Positions 49,008 through 58,981 of a DNA stretch of 64,000 nucleotides are shown in pieces. Location: assembly GCA_026003615.1 (NCBI GenBank), contig BPHQ01000001.1:310001-374000 (forward strand), read 5' to 3'. The notes beneath the pieces were generated by a model that ran no database searches, had not been told where the DNA came from, and was given only the letters and a program-made list of their open reading frames with translations. Every line of letters begins with the position of its first letter. Position 1 is the stretch's first letter. This DNA is from Bellilinea sp. (GTDB lineage: Bacteria > Chloroflexota > Anaerolineae > Anaerolineales > Anaerolineaceae). Made by a program: the position numbers and the translations under genes.

Positions 49008-50237
49008 ATTCTCGAATTGCTGCACCGCGCGGTGAAAGTTCCATTCGTCCAATTCGGCTGGGAATTGATGTGCCTTTTGTTCTGGTGGTCATTTTCCTGC
49101 TTGGATTTGGCATTTTGATGGTTTATTCCGCCTCATGGCAGCCTTCCATCCTCGCCGAAAAGCCAATCACCTATTTCTTTCTTAATCAGTTAAGGTGGGT
49201 GTTTGTGGGCATCGGTGTGGCGGTTTTCTTAATGTACGTGGATTACCGGCGATGGAAGAAGCTGGCTCATTCCGATGGTGTTGATCATGATCGCTTTGTT
49301 ACTGGCAGTTGCAGTAGTTGGAGAGATGCGCTTTGGTGCTCGCCGAACGTTGTTTAACGGTTCCATTCAACCTTCCGAACTGGCAAAACTGGTTATCATT
49401 ATTTATCTTGCCTTCTGGCTGCACTCAAAACAAGAGGTCCTGAATAATATCCACTTTGGGCTAATTCCGATGATCACTATTCTCGGTTTTACTGCCGGAT
49501 TAATTATGTTACAACCGGACCTCAGCGCAACCCTGACCATTCTTGTGCTGGGCGGAATGATGTTCTTTCTGGCGGGGGTTGACTGGCGGCAAATCATTTT
49601 GATTTTACTGGTAGTGGGTGGAATCAGCGCTTTATTCCTGCTGGTTTCGGATACTGGCCGCTTCCGATTCGAACAATACCTGATTGCGTTACAAGACCCG
49701 GCCAATGCCCATGATCACATCAAGCGGGTCATTGAATCGATTGTGCGGGGCGGTGTGTTTGGGGTGGGTATAGGCAGAGGGTCTTCCAAGTTTGCATTGC
49801 CGGTTTCTCACACCGATTCGATTTTTGCGGTCATTATTGAAGAAACCGGCCTGATTGGGGCTGGTGCGGTTGTGCTTGCTTTCATGATTTTGATGTGGCG
49901 CGGTTTGAATATTGCTCGAAAAGCTTTGGATATGCAGGGACGTTTGCTGGCAGCCGGTTTAACGTTCTGGATTACCTTTGAAGCAATCCTGAATATGGGC
50001 GTGATGGTGAGTGTTTTTCCAATCACTGGCAACGCCCTCCCATTGATCAGCGCGGGTGGTTCCAACCTGACGATGACCATGGCGGCGATTGGATTAATTC
50101 TCTCAGTTGGCAGAGTTGCCAATCACAAGAAAAACGAAGAAGAAGGGAGAGCATTCAGTGCGGTTGTTAATTTGCGCCGGGGGAACGGGCGGCGGGGTGT
50201 ATCCCGCTCTCACCGTTCTGCACACACTCGCCGATGA
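48986..50237 (+). CDS. ftsW: Lipid II polymerase FtsW (SEDS family), broken by an apparent +1 frameshift near 49268
   Basis: FtsW polymerises glycan strands at the septum together with the class B PBP. Codons 1-94 encode the first two membrane helices (LGFGILMVYSASW) and end DYRRWKKLA. The frame then shifts by one base at about 49268. The remaining coding runs on in the next frame as IPMVLIMIALLLAVAVVG, QPSELAKLVII and PLISAGGSNLTMTM, the normal FtsW sequence. Removing one base restores a 416-residue protein. The start overlaps murD by 22 bases; GTG at 49004 is an alternative. The last 80 bases overlap murG. A sequencing or assembly error is the likely cause. Confidence 0.85.
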
Positions 50238-51274
50238 GGCTAGCCCCGTTTTGTGGGTAGGAGGGGAGGATGGCATGGAAAAGGATCTGGTTTCCCGCCA
50301 GCAAATCCCCTTCCGCGGCATACCTGCAGCCGGAGTTCATGGTGTTGGAGTGCGGGCATTGCCCGGCAACCTGCTGCGGCTGGCGAGAGGTATGCTTGCT
50401 TCCCGCCGAATCCTGCGTGAATTTCAACCCGATGTGCTTTTCTTCACTGGAGGGTATGTGGCCGTCCCAATGGCTTTGATGGCTATTCCGCGGAACAGTC
50501 TGTTGTACGTTCCCGATATCGAGCCGGGTCTGGCGCTTAAGACGCTGGCTCGTTTTGCGGATTGTATTGCAGTCACAGCAGAGGAATCCCGCAAATTTTT
50601 CTCGCCCGGTAAACGGATTGTGGTGACGGGTTACCCCGTCAGACCAGAACTCATGAAGTGGGATCGTCAGGCAGGGCGAGCCTGGTTGGGGATTAATGAA
50701 CAGGAAAGGGTACTGCTGGTCTTTGGTGGCAGCAAGGGCGCCCGCAGCATCAACCAGGCGGTGTGGTCTGCCTTGCCAAAGTTGATCGAGAGCATGCATG
50801 TTATTCATGTGACCGGTCAAAACGACTGGCAGGTAAGGGAGGATCAACGGGCCAAACTGCCGGCAAACCTGCTTCCCCGTTATCATGTTTATCCCTACCT
50901 GCATGAAGAGATGGGAGCAGCCCTGGCAGCGGCGGATCTGGCTGTTTGCCGGGCGGGGGCTTCAACTCTGGGAGAATTGCCCTGGTTTGGCTTACCAGCC
51001 GTTTTGGTGCCTTATCCGTATGCCTGGCGTTATCAAAAAGTGAACGCGGAATACCTCGCCTCGCACGGGGCGGCTGTGGTGATAGAAAACCAAAATCTGG
51101 CTGGGCAACTGCTGCCAGTTGTCACCGAATTGATAACCAACGAATCTCGTCTTGCGGCGATGCGGTCAGCAATGAGGGATCTTGCTCAGCCGCGGGCAGC
51201 GGAGAAGAATTGCGGACTTGCTGCGGGAACTGGCACAATCTCCCGCTCGGAAAGGCAGGATGACGACATGGTGA
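50158..51274 (+). CDS. murG: Lipid II synthase MurG, 3' end frameshifted near 51205
   Basis: MurG adds GlcNAc to lipid I. CAGGTGGGVYPAL is the N-terminal loop, FTGGYVAVPM and VFGGSKGARSIN follow, and CRAGASTLGEL is the UDP-GlcNAc site (about 264). The GTG at 50158 has AGGGAGA ahead of it. Near 51205 one extra A appears. As written, the frame runs on into the next gene. Dropping that base gives a normal tail (AERIADLLREL) and a TGA at 51272 that overlaps the next ATG, for a 371-residue protein. A one-base insertion error or mutation is the simplest reading. Confidence 0.87.
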
Positions 51275-51816
51275 GCCTGAATGTCGTATTTTGGCTGCTG
51301 GTTATTTTGTTTGCCCTGGTTGGGGGGGTGCGTGGCTGGGCGCGTGAAATTCTGGTAACCTTTGCGGTAGTGTTGGCGATGTTCATCGTCACTGTGCTGG
51401 AGCGCTTTGTGCCTTTCATCCGCATCTTGCGGGAAAACGCTCCCGAAACCCTTTTCTGGATGCGGGCAATTGTTTTGCTTTCGTTGGTTTTCTTTGGCTA
51501 TCAAACCCCTAATCTGCCCCGCATAGCTCAAACCGGAAAATTCGCGCGCGAACGATTGCAGGATATTTTGTTAGGTTTCTTTTTAGGCGCAGTGAATGGT
51601 TTTATGGTTTGGGGAACATTATGGTGGTTCCTCCATAACGCCAACTATCCTTTCCCGATCATTACAGCCCCCGATCCCAATACGGTCATGGGGCAGGAAG
51701 CCTTGCGATTAATCAACCTACTGCCACCAGAATGGTTGATGGCAGAAACCGGTACGCCGATTATCTACTTTGCAGTGGCAATTGCATTCGTCTTTGTCAT
51801 GGTGGTGTTCATCTGA
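51268..51816 (+). CDS. CvpA-like small membrane protein
   Basis: The 182-residue product has about four membrane helices and begins with GVRGWAREI after the first one, resembling the G-x-x-x-G...E pattern of CvpA-family proteins. As written, it is in frame with murG because of the base near 51205; its own ATG at 51268 overlaps the expected murG stop. Its stop overlaps the murC start (TGATG). Its role in the wall cluster is unknown, and the CvpA call is tentative. Confidence 0.55.
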   Translation: MVSLNVVFWLLVILFALVGGVRGWAREILVTFAVVLAMFIVTVLERFVPFIRILRENAPETLFWMRAIVLLSLVFFGYQTPNLPRIAQTGKFARERLQDILLGFFLGAVNGFMVWGTLWWFLHNANYPFPIITAPDPNTVMGQEALRLINLLPPEWLMAETGTPIIYFAVAIAFVFVMVVFI

Positions 51817-53207
51817 TGAAACACGTACATTTGATCGGAATTGGTGGAAGCGGCCTTTCGGCAATCGCTCTCTTCTTGAAGGAGAAGGGCTACCATGTGA
51901 CGGGTTCTGACCGTGCGCTTTCCCCTCTGGCTGCCCAATTGGTCAGTGATGGGATTACGGTTTATGCCGGTCATGATCCCGCCAATGTGCGGGGTGCGGA
52001 TGTTGTAATTCGTTCCTCTGCGGTTCCGCTCGAAAATCCAGAAGTGCAGGCAGCACTGGAGGCCGGTATTCCCGTGCTGAAACGACAGGAATTTTTGGAG
52101 CAACTATGCGGCGACCAAACCGTGTTGGCGATAGCCGGTACTCACGGCAAGACGACCACCACTGCCATGCTGGCGTGGGTTCTGACTCGTCTGAACCACG
52201 ATCCCTCTTATTTGATTGGAGGGGTTTCCAAAAATCTCCGTGGAAATGCTCATGCCGGGCGGGGAAAGTGGTTCGTGATTGAGGCGGATGAGTATGATCA
52301 CATGTTTCTTGGCTTGAAACCGGGAATGATTCTCCTGACCACGGTGGAACATGATCATCCGGATTGTTTCCCCACACCGGAAAGTTATTTTGAGGCGTTT
52401 GCTCAATTCATCAAGCAATTACAACCCGGCGGTGTGCTGATTGCCAATGCTGAAAACAGCATGGCTGCACGACTGGCTGAGGAGGTTCGCCAAGGAGGCG
52501 GTCATTGCCTGACGTACGCCTTGCAGCAACCGGCTGATGTACAGGCAACAATTCGAGGTGTTAATGAAATGGGCGGCCTGGATTTCGAAGTATCCATCCC
52601 CTCAAGGGGGCAGCCTCTACGATCCATCCGAGCCAGGTTACAGGTGCCCGGTAGTCATAATGTGATGAATGCTGCGGCGGTATTATCGGCTTGCTCCATG
52701 CTGGGTTTGTCGCTGGATGAAGCAGCTCAGGCGTTGACAGAATTCAGCGGAACCGGGCGGCGTTTTGATGTTTTGGGAGAAGCCAATGGTGTGGTTGTGG
52801 TGGATGATTATGCCCATCATCCTACCGAAGTGAATGCTACTTTATCGGCTGCAAAAATGCGCTATCCTCGGCGACGCATTTGGGCAGTTTGGCAACCGCA
52901 TACCTATTCCAGGACGCTGGCATTGATGGAGGGGTTCACCCGCGCTTTTCAGTCCGCAGACGAAGTTGTGGTAACCGAGGTTTATGCGGCGCGGGAAAGG
53001 AATGAGGGTTTTTCCGCTGCTCAGGTGGTTTCCCGGATGGCTCATCCCTCTGTTCGATTCATTCCAACGATCCCTGAAGCGACGGCATTTTTGTTAAAAA
53101 ATTTACAAAAGGGGGATGTCCTGCTGGTACTTTCGGCAGGTGATGCTGACCAGATCAGCGCACAGGTTTTTTCGGCTTTGAAAGAAAAGGAGTTGGCAGA
53201 TGTCTGA
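51816..53207 (+). CDS. murC: UDP-MurNAc:L-alanine ligase MurC
   Basis: The 463-residue ligase attaches L-Ala to UDP-MurNAc. HLIGIGGSGLSAIALFL is the UDP-binding loop, AGTHGKTTTTAMLAW (about 107) is the ATP loop, and EADEYDHMFLGL and VDDYAHHPTEVNATL (about 329) are MurC-specific. The ATG at 51816 shares one base with the preceding stop. The longer frame to 51732 is rejected because it overlaps the previous gene. Confidence 0.96.
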   Translation: MKHVHLIGIGGSGLSAIALFLKEKGYHVTGSDRALSPLAAQLVSDGITVYAGHDPANVRGADVVIRSSAVPLENPEVQAALEAGIPVLKRQEFLEQLCGDQTVLAIAGTHGKTTTTAMLAWVLTRLNHDPSYLIGGVSKNLRGNAHAGRGKWFVIEADEYDHMFLGLKPGMILLTTVEHDHPDCFPTPESYFEAFAQFIKQLQPGGVLIANAENSMAARLAEEVRQGGGHCLTYALQQPADVQATIRGVNEMGGLDFEVSIPSRGQPLRSIRARLQVPGSHNVMNAAAVLSACSMLGLSLDEAAQALTEFSGTGRRFDVLGEANGVVVVDDYAHHPTEVNATLSAAKMRYPRRRIWAVWQPHTYSRTLALMEGFTRAFQSADEVVVTEVYAARERNEGFSAAQVVSRMAHPSVRFIPTIPEATAFLLKNLQKGDVLLVLSAGDADQISAQVFSALKEKELADV

Positions 53208-53394
53208 TTCAAAGAAACGCACTTATACATCTACGATTACGGTGGTGCCTCCATTACGTCTGGAAAGCCCGGAATTTGAATCACGCAAAGAGCCGCGCCA
53301 CAATCGTGAATGCCTGACTTCCCGCCCGCCTACGGTGGATGGAAATCGGGAAGACCTGCTCAACCGGTTAATTGAGGCCATCAAAGCGCTTTAG
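53200..53394 (+). CDS. Small 64-residue protein of unknown function inside the dcw cluster
   Basis: The product is short, polar and Arg/Glu/Pro-rich, with no membrane helix; the end (EDLLNRLIEAIKAL) looks helical and amphipathic. An AAGGAG site precedes the ATG. It overlaps the murC end by eight bases and lies 11 bases before murB, so it is embedded in the operon. I do not recognise a family. Whether it is conserved would show if it is a real protein. Confidence 0.55.
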   Translation: MSDSKKRTYTSTITVVPPLRLESPEFESRKEPRHNRECLTSRPPTVDGNREDLLNRLIEAIKAL

Positions 53395-53405
53395 GAGATT
53401 GCTGC

Positions 53406-54371
53406 GTGAAATCACCGCGTTTGCCCCTCTCCATCATCCGAGAATTACACGAGCAGTTTGGCGAACGGCTGCAAGAAAACGTGCGGCTGGCCAATTACAC
53501 GGCTGCACGGGTTGGCGGTGCGGTAGATGCCCTGTTGGTGGTGAATAGCGCGGATGAATTGGAAAAAGCGGTTACAACGCTGTGGAAGTTGGATGTCCCC
53601 TTCATCATTCTTGGGGGTGGAGCAAATGTGCTGGTCAGCGATTGCGGTTATCGTGGTGTTGTTTTGCTCAATCGGGCACACACCATTAAGATTCACGCGC
53701 AAGCCGAACCTCCTACGGTTTGGGCGGAGTCGGGAGCCAACCTGGGCATGATTGCCCGTCAGGCTGCACTGCGCGGCTTAGGTGGATTGGAATGGGCGAA
53801 TACCGTTCCGGGGACCCTCGGTGGCGCCATTTATGGCAATGCCGGGGCGTTTGGCGGGGATATGCAGGCAAATTTGCTGATGGCAGAAATCTTGCACCCC
53901 GTTGAGGGTAAGCAAATCTGGCCGGTTGAACGGTTCGGTTACGAGTATCGCAGCAGTGTGTTGAAACGAAGCGGGATAAAAGCGGTCATTCTCTCAGCCA
54001 CGTTGAGACTGGTAAAAAGCACTCCTCAAGCTGTTAAGGAAAAAATGGACGAATTTTCAACTCGTAGAAAACAAACTCAACCGCCGGGCGCCAGTTTGGG
54101 TTCGATGTTCAAAAACCCACCGGGCGATTATGCCGGGCGTCTGATTGAGGCAGCGGGTTTGAAAGGGATGCGGGTTGGTGGTGTGCAGGTCAGTCCGGTG
54201 CATGCTAATTTTTTTGTGAATACTGAATCGGCAACAGCCAGCGACTACCGTCAGTTAATTGAAAAGGTACGTAAAACGGTAGAGGAAAAATTTGGAGTAC
54301 GGTTGGAATTGGAAGTGGAACTGGTAGGTGATTGGCACGACATTGACCCCGGCTTGAAAGGTGAACAATGA
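53406..54371 (+). CDS. murB: UDP-N-acetylenolpyruvoylglucosamine reductase MurB
   Basis: The 321-residue FAD enzyme reduces UDP-GlcNAc-enolpyruvate to UDP-MurNAc. NYTAARVGGAVDAL and ILGGGANVLVSD form the FAD-binding part; GLEWANTVPGTLGGAIYGNAG and YRSSVLKRSG follow; GASLGSMFKNPPGDYAGRLIEAAGLKG contains the catalytic Ser region. The start is GTG at 53406 with TAGGAG about nine bases upstream. The stop overlaps ddl by four bases. Confidence 0.95.
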   Translation: MKSPRLPLSIIRELHEQFGERLQENVRLANYTAARVGGAVDALLVVNSADELEKAVTTLWKLDVPFIILGGGANVLVSDCGYRGVVLLNRAHTIKIHAQAEPPTVWAESGANLGMIARQAALRGLGGLEWANTVPGTLGGAIYGNAGAFGGDMQANLLMAEILHPVEGKQIWPVERFGYEYRSSVLKRSGIKAVILSATLRLVKSTPQAVKEKMDEFSTRRKQTQPPGASLGSMFKNPPGDYAGRLIEAAGLKGMRVGGVQVSPVHANFFVNTESATASDYRQLIEKVRKTVEEKFGVRLELEVELVGDWHDIDPGLKGEQ

Positions 54372-55477
54372 AGGATAAGATTAACATGGGGATTTTCTTT
54401 GGCGGGCGTTCTGGGGAGCATGAAGTTTCCTTGCTCTCCGCTCGTTCCATTATCTCTAATCTCGATCCATCGAAGTACAATTTGATTGAAGTTGGTATTA
54501 CCCGGGAGGGAAAATGGCTGAGCGGAGAGAGGGTTCTGGATGCGTTCCAGAAAGGTGCAACAGCCCATTTGCAACCCGTTGCAATGTTCCCCCAGGCTGG
54601 GGATCATCATCTTTATCGTTTGATTGACGGCCAGTATCACCCCCAGATCCATTTGGATGTGGTCTTTCCGGTATTGCACGGCACTTTTGGCGAAGATGGT
54701 ACCCTTCAAGGTTTTCTGGAATTAATTGGGATTGCTTATGTTGGTGCAGGGGTGCTTGCTTCGTCGGTGGGTATGGATAAGGGATTGTTCAAGAGTGTAT
54801 TGCGGTCGTATGAAATCCCTGTATTGGATCATCAGTTGATTACCCGCCGGCAAGTGGAAGAGGATTTGGAGCAGGCCATTCGAATGATCGAATCGGCACT
54901 GTCATATCCAATCTTTGTCAAGCCGGCCAATTTGGGTTCTTCCGTGGGAATCACCAAATGCCGTAATCGCTCGGACCTGGGCGAGGGGTTGTATGAAGCA
55001 GCCCGCTATGATCGGCGAATCGTTGTTGAACAGGGTTTGGAAAGACCAAGAGAAATCGAAGTGAGTGTTTTGGGAAATGATCAGCCGGTTGTCTCCATCC
55101 CAGGAGAGGTCGTACCGGGGGAAGACTTCTACACCTATTCGGCGAAATACCTTTCGGATAGTTCGGAGTTACTCATTCCGGCACCGTTGTCGGATGAACA
55201 AACGCGGGAGATTCAACGGATCGCCGTGCAGACCTACCGTGCGATTGACTGCTCCGGTATGGCAAGGGTTGATTTTCTGCTCGACCGCCAAACGGAACGG
55301 GTTTATGTCAGCGAGGTCAATACCATTCCGGGTTTTACACAAATCAGCATGTATCCGAAACTCTGGGAAGCAAGCGGACTGCCCTACACAAAATTGCTGG
55401 ATCGTTTGATCGAATTAGCCTTTGAGCGCAAAGCAGACCGTGACCGAACCGAGTTTCATTATCGGAGGGAAGAATGA
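54368..55477 (+). CDS. ddl: D-alanine-D-alanine ligase
   Basis: The 369-residue ATP-grasp enzyme makes D-Ala-D-Ala for MurF. FFGGRSGEHEVSLLSARS opens the protein; VFPVLHGTFGEDGTLQGFLE, FVKPANLGSSVGI and VNTIPGFTQISMYPKLW are diagnostic. The C-terminus includes the Mg-binding VSEVNT. The Tyr region (FYTYSAKY) indicates the D-Ala-D-Ala type rather than D-Ala-D-Lac. Both ends overlap neighbouring genes by four bases. Confidence 0.96.
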   Translation: MKDKINMGIFFGGRSGEHEVSLLSARSIISNLDPSKYNLIEVGITREGKWLSGERVLDAFQKGATAHLQPVAMFPQAGDHHLYRLIDGQYHPQIHLDVVFPVLHGTFGEDGTLQGFLELIGIAYVGAGVLASSVGMDKGLFKSVLRSYEIPVLDHQLITRRQVEEDLEQAIRMIESALSYPIFVKPANLGSSVGITKCRNRSDLGEGLYEAARYDRRIVVEQGLERPREIEVSVLGNDQPVVSIPGEVVPGEDFYTYSAKYLSDSSELLIPAPLSDEQTREIQRIAVQTYRAIDCSGMARVDFLLDRQTERVYVSEVNTIPGFTQISMYPKLWEASGLPYTKLLDRLIELAFERKADRDRTEFHYRREE

Positions 55478-56499
55478 GCGTCAATTCGACTTCCACACTC
55501 AATCGAGCCGAGCAATTACGCCAACGGCGGGCACAAAAAACAACCAATCGGGCTTCGGCGGCTCGAAAATCTGCGCCGTTGAAATCAACAGCCAGTTCCA
55601 AACCCGCCCCTTCGGTTCTATTGAGAGGCTATCAAGCCAGCACAAGTGTCCCATTGCGAAAAATACCGCCGATGCGAGTGCGACGACAGTATTATTATCC
55701 ACTGGGATCAAGCGGTGCAGAGGTGCGCTTACCGGCTCTTCCGTTGATTAAGCCAGGAATACGGTTGATTTCAGCCATTTTACTGGTCATTTGTGCAATG
55801 GCTTTGTACACCCTCGCTTTCAGTGATCAATTTGAGGTTCAAACATTTCAGGTGGCGGGTTTACAGCGCCTGTCATACGCCGACCTGGAGGCTGTCTTAA
55901 AGTTGGAGGGTTCGAAAATCATCGAATTCAATCCTGAACAGGCGCATGAGGCGTTAAGGACGGCCTTTCCGGAACTGGGGTCTATTGATATTCAAGTTGG
56001 CCTGCCCGCAGAGGTGACCATTCAGGTGATTGAGCGGCAGCCGGTATTTATGTGGGATAAAGGTGACCAGGTTTACTGGCTGGATGCAGAAGGGGTTATT
56101 CTTCCGCCGCGGGGGGAGGCTGAAGGTTTGCTGAGAATTGAATCCAATGTTACACCTCCTTTAGCCATCAGCGATTCCCCTCAGAAAGGGGTGGTGGAAA
56201 ATCCTTCAAGCGACTCACCAACCGCATTATGGGGTCAAAATGTAGATACGCTGCTTTTGAAAGCGATAAATGATCTCGTTTTTCGTTTGTCCTCTGAATC
56301 CAACCTGGTCTATAATTCTATTTATGGATTAGGGTGGCAGGATCCACGCGGTTGGGAAGTCTATATCGGCAAAAATTTGGAGAATTTTGAACAAAAACTG
56401 ACTGTTTATGAATCCATTGTCGAATACTTTGAAAAAATGGGCATCCATCCTCAAGAACTGGTCAGTGTTGAGTTCATTAATGCTCCCTTCTATAAGTAA
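55474..56499 (+). CDS. ftsQ: Cell division protein FtsQ (DivIB-like)
   Basis: The 341-residue protein has a long basic cytoplasmic tail (1-90), one membrane helix (about 96-115) and a POTRA domain just outside the membrane (FEVQTFQVAGLQRLSYADL). A beta domain follows (VIERQPVFMWDKGDQVYWLD and DPRGWEVYIG). This is the FtsQ plan; it scaffolds FtsL and the septal synthase. The 90-residue basic tail is longer than in many bacteria. The ATG overlaps the ddl stop by four bases. Confidence 0.88.
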   Translation: MSVNSTSTLNRAEQLRQRRAQKTTNRASAARKSAPLKSTASSKPAPSVLLRGYQASTSVPLRKIPPMRVRRQYYYPLGSSGAEVRLPALPLIKPGIRLISAILLVICAMALYTLAFSDQFEVQTFQVAGLQRLSYADLEAVLKLEGSKIIEFNPEQAHEALRTAFPELGSIDIQVGLPAEVTIQVIERQPVFMWDKGDQVYWLDAEGVILPPRGEAEGLLRIESNVTPPLAISDSPQKGVVENPSSDSPTALWGQNVDTLLLKAINDLVFRLSSESNLVYNSIYGLGWQDPRGWEVYIGKNLENFEQKLTVYESIVEYFEKMGIHPQELVSVEFINAPFYK

Positions 56500-56510
56500 C
56501 GGAGTATGCC

Positions 56511-57746
56511 ATGGATGAACCAATCGTAGTCGGAATTGATATCGGAACAACCAAAGTCTGCACACTGGTTGCGCGTGTGGAGGGTGATCGAACCATGCGC
56601 ATTTTGGGCGTGGGCATTGAACCCTCACAAGGCATTCGGAAAGGAAACATTGTTGACCTTGCGGCAGCTTCCACTTCGATCGCGCGTTCAATTGAGAAAG
56701 CCCAAAGGACTTCGGGATTTGAAATTACTTCTGCCCTGGTCAGTCTGGCGGGGTCGCATGTGGCTTCGGTCAACAGCCGCGGGGTGGTGGGCATTTCCGG
56801 CGGTGTGATTGATGAGATGGATGTGGCACGCGCATTGGAAGCGGCTCAGGCTGTGGCTATTCCTCACAACCGTCAAATCATCCATGTGATTCAACGCAGT
56901 TTCATCGTGGATGGGCAGGATGGCATTCGTACACCGATTGGCATGCATGGCTACCGCATGGAGGTGGAGGCGCACATCATCACTGCAGCCGAGTCGACGG
57001 TGGAAAATCTCCGTCAGTGTGTGCAGGCTGCCGGGGTCCAGGTCACTCAGTTTGTCCTCAACCCGCTGGCATCGGCAGAGGTTGTTCTATCCGAAACCGA
57101 ACGCCAAATGGGAGCGGTGGTGTGCGATATTGGCGGAGGCACTACCGACCTGGCCATTTATATTGATGGGGATGTGTGGCACACAATGGTGCTGGCGGTG
57201 GGGGGTAATCACATCACTTCTGACATCGCGCATGGTCTGCGTTTGTCCATTGATCAGGCTGAAGAAGTCAAAAAACGGTATGGGCATGCGATTGAGTCCG
57301 AGATTTCCGAAAATGATGTGATTAGCGTCCGTTCCTTTGGCCAGGAAGCCCCGGTGCAGGTCAACCGGCGGGACTTAGCCCATATTATCGAAGCTCGTGT
57401 CGAGGAGATCTTCATGCTGGTACTGCAAGAGATTAAACGCTCCGGTTATGATGGTTTGTTGCCGGCGGGGATGGTTTTGACTGGCGGGGCGAGTTTGTTG
57501 CCCGGCATGAAGAATCTGGCCAGTTCGGTACTTGGTTTGCCGGTTCGAGTTGCCAAGCCCGAAAATCTGGTGGGTTTAACTGATCAATTGAACTCACCAG
57601 CGTATTCGACCAGCGTGGGATTGCTGCATTGGGCGCTCTTGCTCAGCGAAGCCGAACCACTACACCCGCGCCGGTCATTTCTCCCGAAAGGGATTACTCT
57701 GGATGGAGACAGGATCAAGAATTTCTTGAAACGCCTGTTGCCCTAA
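56511..57746 (+). CDS. ftsA: Cell division protein FtsA
   Basis: The 411-residue actin-like ATPase anchors FtsZ to the membrane. VGIDIGTTKVCTLVA (about 6-20) is the phosphate-1 loop, VVCDIGGGTTDLAIY (about 203) is phosphate-2, and LTGGASLLPGMKNLA (about 324) is the adenosine loop. The 1C domain lies between the first two motifs. The C-terminal KNFLKRLLP forms the amphipathic membrane-targeting helix. It starts 11 bases after ftsQ. Confidence 0.96.
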   Translation: MDEPIVVGIDIGTTKVCTLVARVEGDRTMRILGVGIEPSQGIRKGNIVDLAAASTSIARSIEKAQRTSGFEITSALVSLAGSHVASVNSRGVVGISGGVIDEMDVARALEAAQAVAIPHNRQIIHVIQRSFIVDGQDGIRTPIGMHGYRMEVEAHIITAAESTVENLRQCVQAAGVQVTQFVLNPLASAEVVLSETERQMGAVVCDIGGGTTDLAIYIDGDVWHTMVLAVGGNHITSDIAHGLRLSIDQAEEVKKRYGHAIESEISENDVISVRSFGQEAPVQVNRRDLAHIIEARVEEIFMLVLQEIKRSGYDGLLPAGMVLTGGASLLPGMKNLASSVLGLPVRVAKPENLVGLTDQLNSPAYSTSVGLLHWALLLSEAEPLHPRRSFLPKGITLDGDRIKNFLKRLLP

Positions 57747-57813
57747 CTTTTTCTGGAGGTCAAGAACCTAAAACTCAAATCCAATCAAGACAGGTTAAGC
57801 GGAGGAACACAAA

Positions 57814-58965
57814 ATGGATCTTTACAGTAACCAAGCAGAATCTTTTGCCCGCATCAAGGTGATTGGTGTGGGCGGCGGTGGCTGCAACGCGGTCAACCGC
57901 ATGATCGAAGAAGGGCTGAGCGGCATCGAGTTCATCACGGTTAATACAGATGCACAAGCATTGCTGCTCTCCAAAGCGCCTACCCGCGTGCGGATAGGCG
58001 ATAAATCCACGCGCGGTTTGGGTGCAGGTGGTAACCCCGAAGTGGGGCGGAAAGCGGCTGAGGAGTCCGCGGAAGAGCTGTACGAGGTGCTTAAAGGCTC
58101 TGACATGGTCTTTGTGACAGCCGGGCTTGGTGGAGGAACCGGTACCGGGGCAGCCCCGATCGTGGCGCAAATTGCCAAAGAAGTTGGGGCTTTGACCATT
58201 GGCGTGGTCACCCGTCCCTTCACATTCGAAGGCATGCGTCGTCAGCAGGCTGCGGAATCCGGCATTGCCAAACTCAAAGAACATGCGGATACCCTGATTG
58301 TCATTCCCAATGACCGATTGCTGCAAATTGTGGATAAACGGGTCACCTTGCAGGAAGCTTTCCGAACAGCGGATGATGTATTGCGGCAGGGCATTCAGGG
58401 TATCTCCGAGCTCATCACCGTGCCGGGGTTGATCAATCTTGACTTTGCCGATGTTCGTGCGATCATGTCCGAAGGCGGCGCAGCGCTGATGGCTGTTGGG
58501 CATGCCAGTGGTGAAGATCGCGCCCGGATTGCGGCTGAGATGGCGATTTCGAGCCAACTGCTGGATATTACCATTGACGGTGCTCGTGGCATCTTGTTCA
58601 ACGTGACCGGTGGAAACAGCCTGACTCTGTTCGAGGTCAATCAAGCCGCGGCAATAATCAAGGAAACTGCTCACCCGGATGTGAACCTGATCTTTGGTGC
58701 GGTGGTGGATCCGAACATGGGCGATGAAATTCGCATTACGGTCATTGCAACCGGCTTTGATCGGCCCAGTGTTCGTTCCCCTTTAGTGGAACCGCGCCCC
58801 GCCCAGAAGAAGGAAGAAACCGCTTCCTTCCCGGCGAGCAGCCCCGCACCCAAGGCTGAGCGGCAAGCGCCACCCACCTCGCCGACCGAATTCCAGCCAC
58901 ACGTGATCAACACCAACGATCTGGATATTCCGGCATTTTTACGAAATCGCAACACGCAGCGCTAA
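57814..58965 (+). CDS. ftsZ: Cell division GTPase FtsZ
   Basis: The 383-residue tubulin-like protein forms the division ring. [17 protein letters not shown] is the N-terminal loop, [15 protein letters not shown] (about 107-121) is the tubulin signature and NLDFADVR (about 208) the T7 loop. A Pro-rich linker leads to the C-terminal peptide LDIPAFLRN, which binds FtsA. GCGGAGGAA supports the start. It is the last gene of the division run, 67 bases after ftsA. Confidence 0.97.
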   Translation: MDLYSNQAESFARIKVIGVGGGGCNAVNRMIEEGLSGIEFITVNTDAQALLLSKAPTRVRIGDKSTRGLGAGGNPEVGRKAAEESAEELYEVLKGSDMVFVTAGLGGGTGTGAAPIVAQIAKEVGALTIGVVTRPFTFEGMRRQQAAESGIAKLKEHADTLIVIPNDRLLQIVDKRVTLQEAFRTADDVLRQGIQGISELITVPGLINLDFADVRAIMSEGGAALMAVGHASGEDRARIAAEMAISSQLLDITIDGARGILFNVTGGNSLTLFEVNQAAAIIKETAHPDVNLIFGAVVDPNMGDEIRITVIATGFDRPSVRSPLVEPRPAQKKEETASFPASSPAPKAERQAPPTSPTEFQPHVINTNDLDIPAFLRNRNTQR

Positions 58966-58981
58966 GCCGTTCACTTTGATG

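Noticed and set aside
50158-51816. A genuine MurG-CvpA fusion protein
   Set aside because: Removing one A near 51205 restores a natural MurG end and an overlapping stop/start, which is a simpler explanation.
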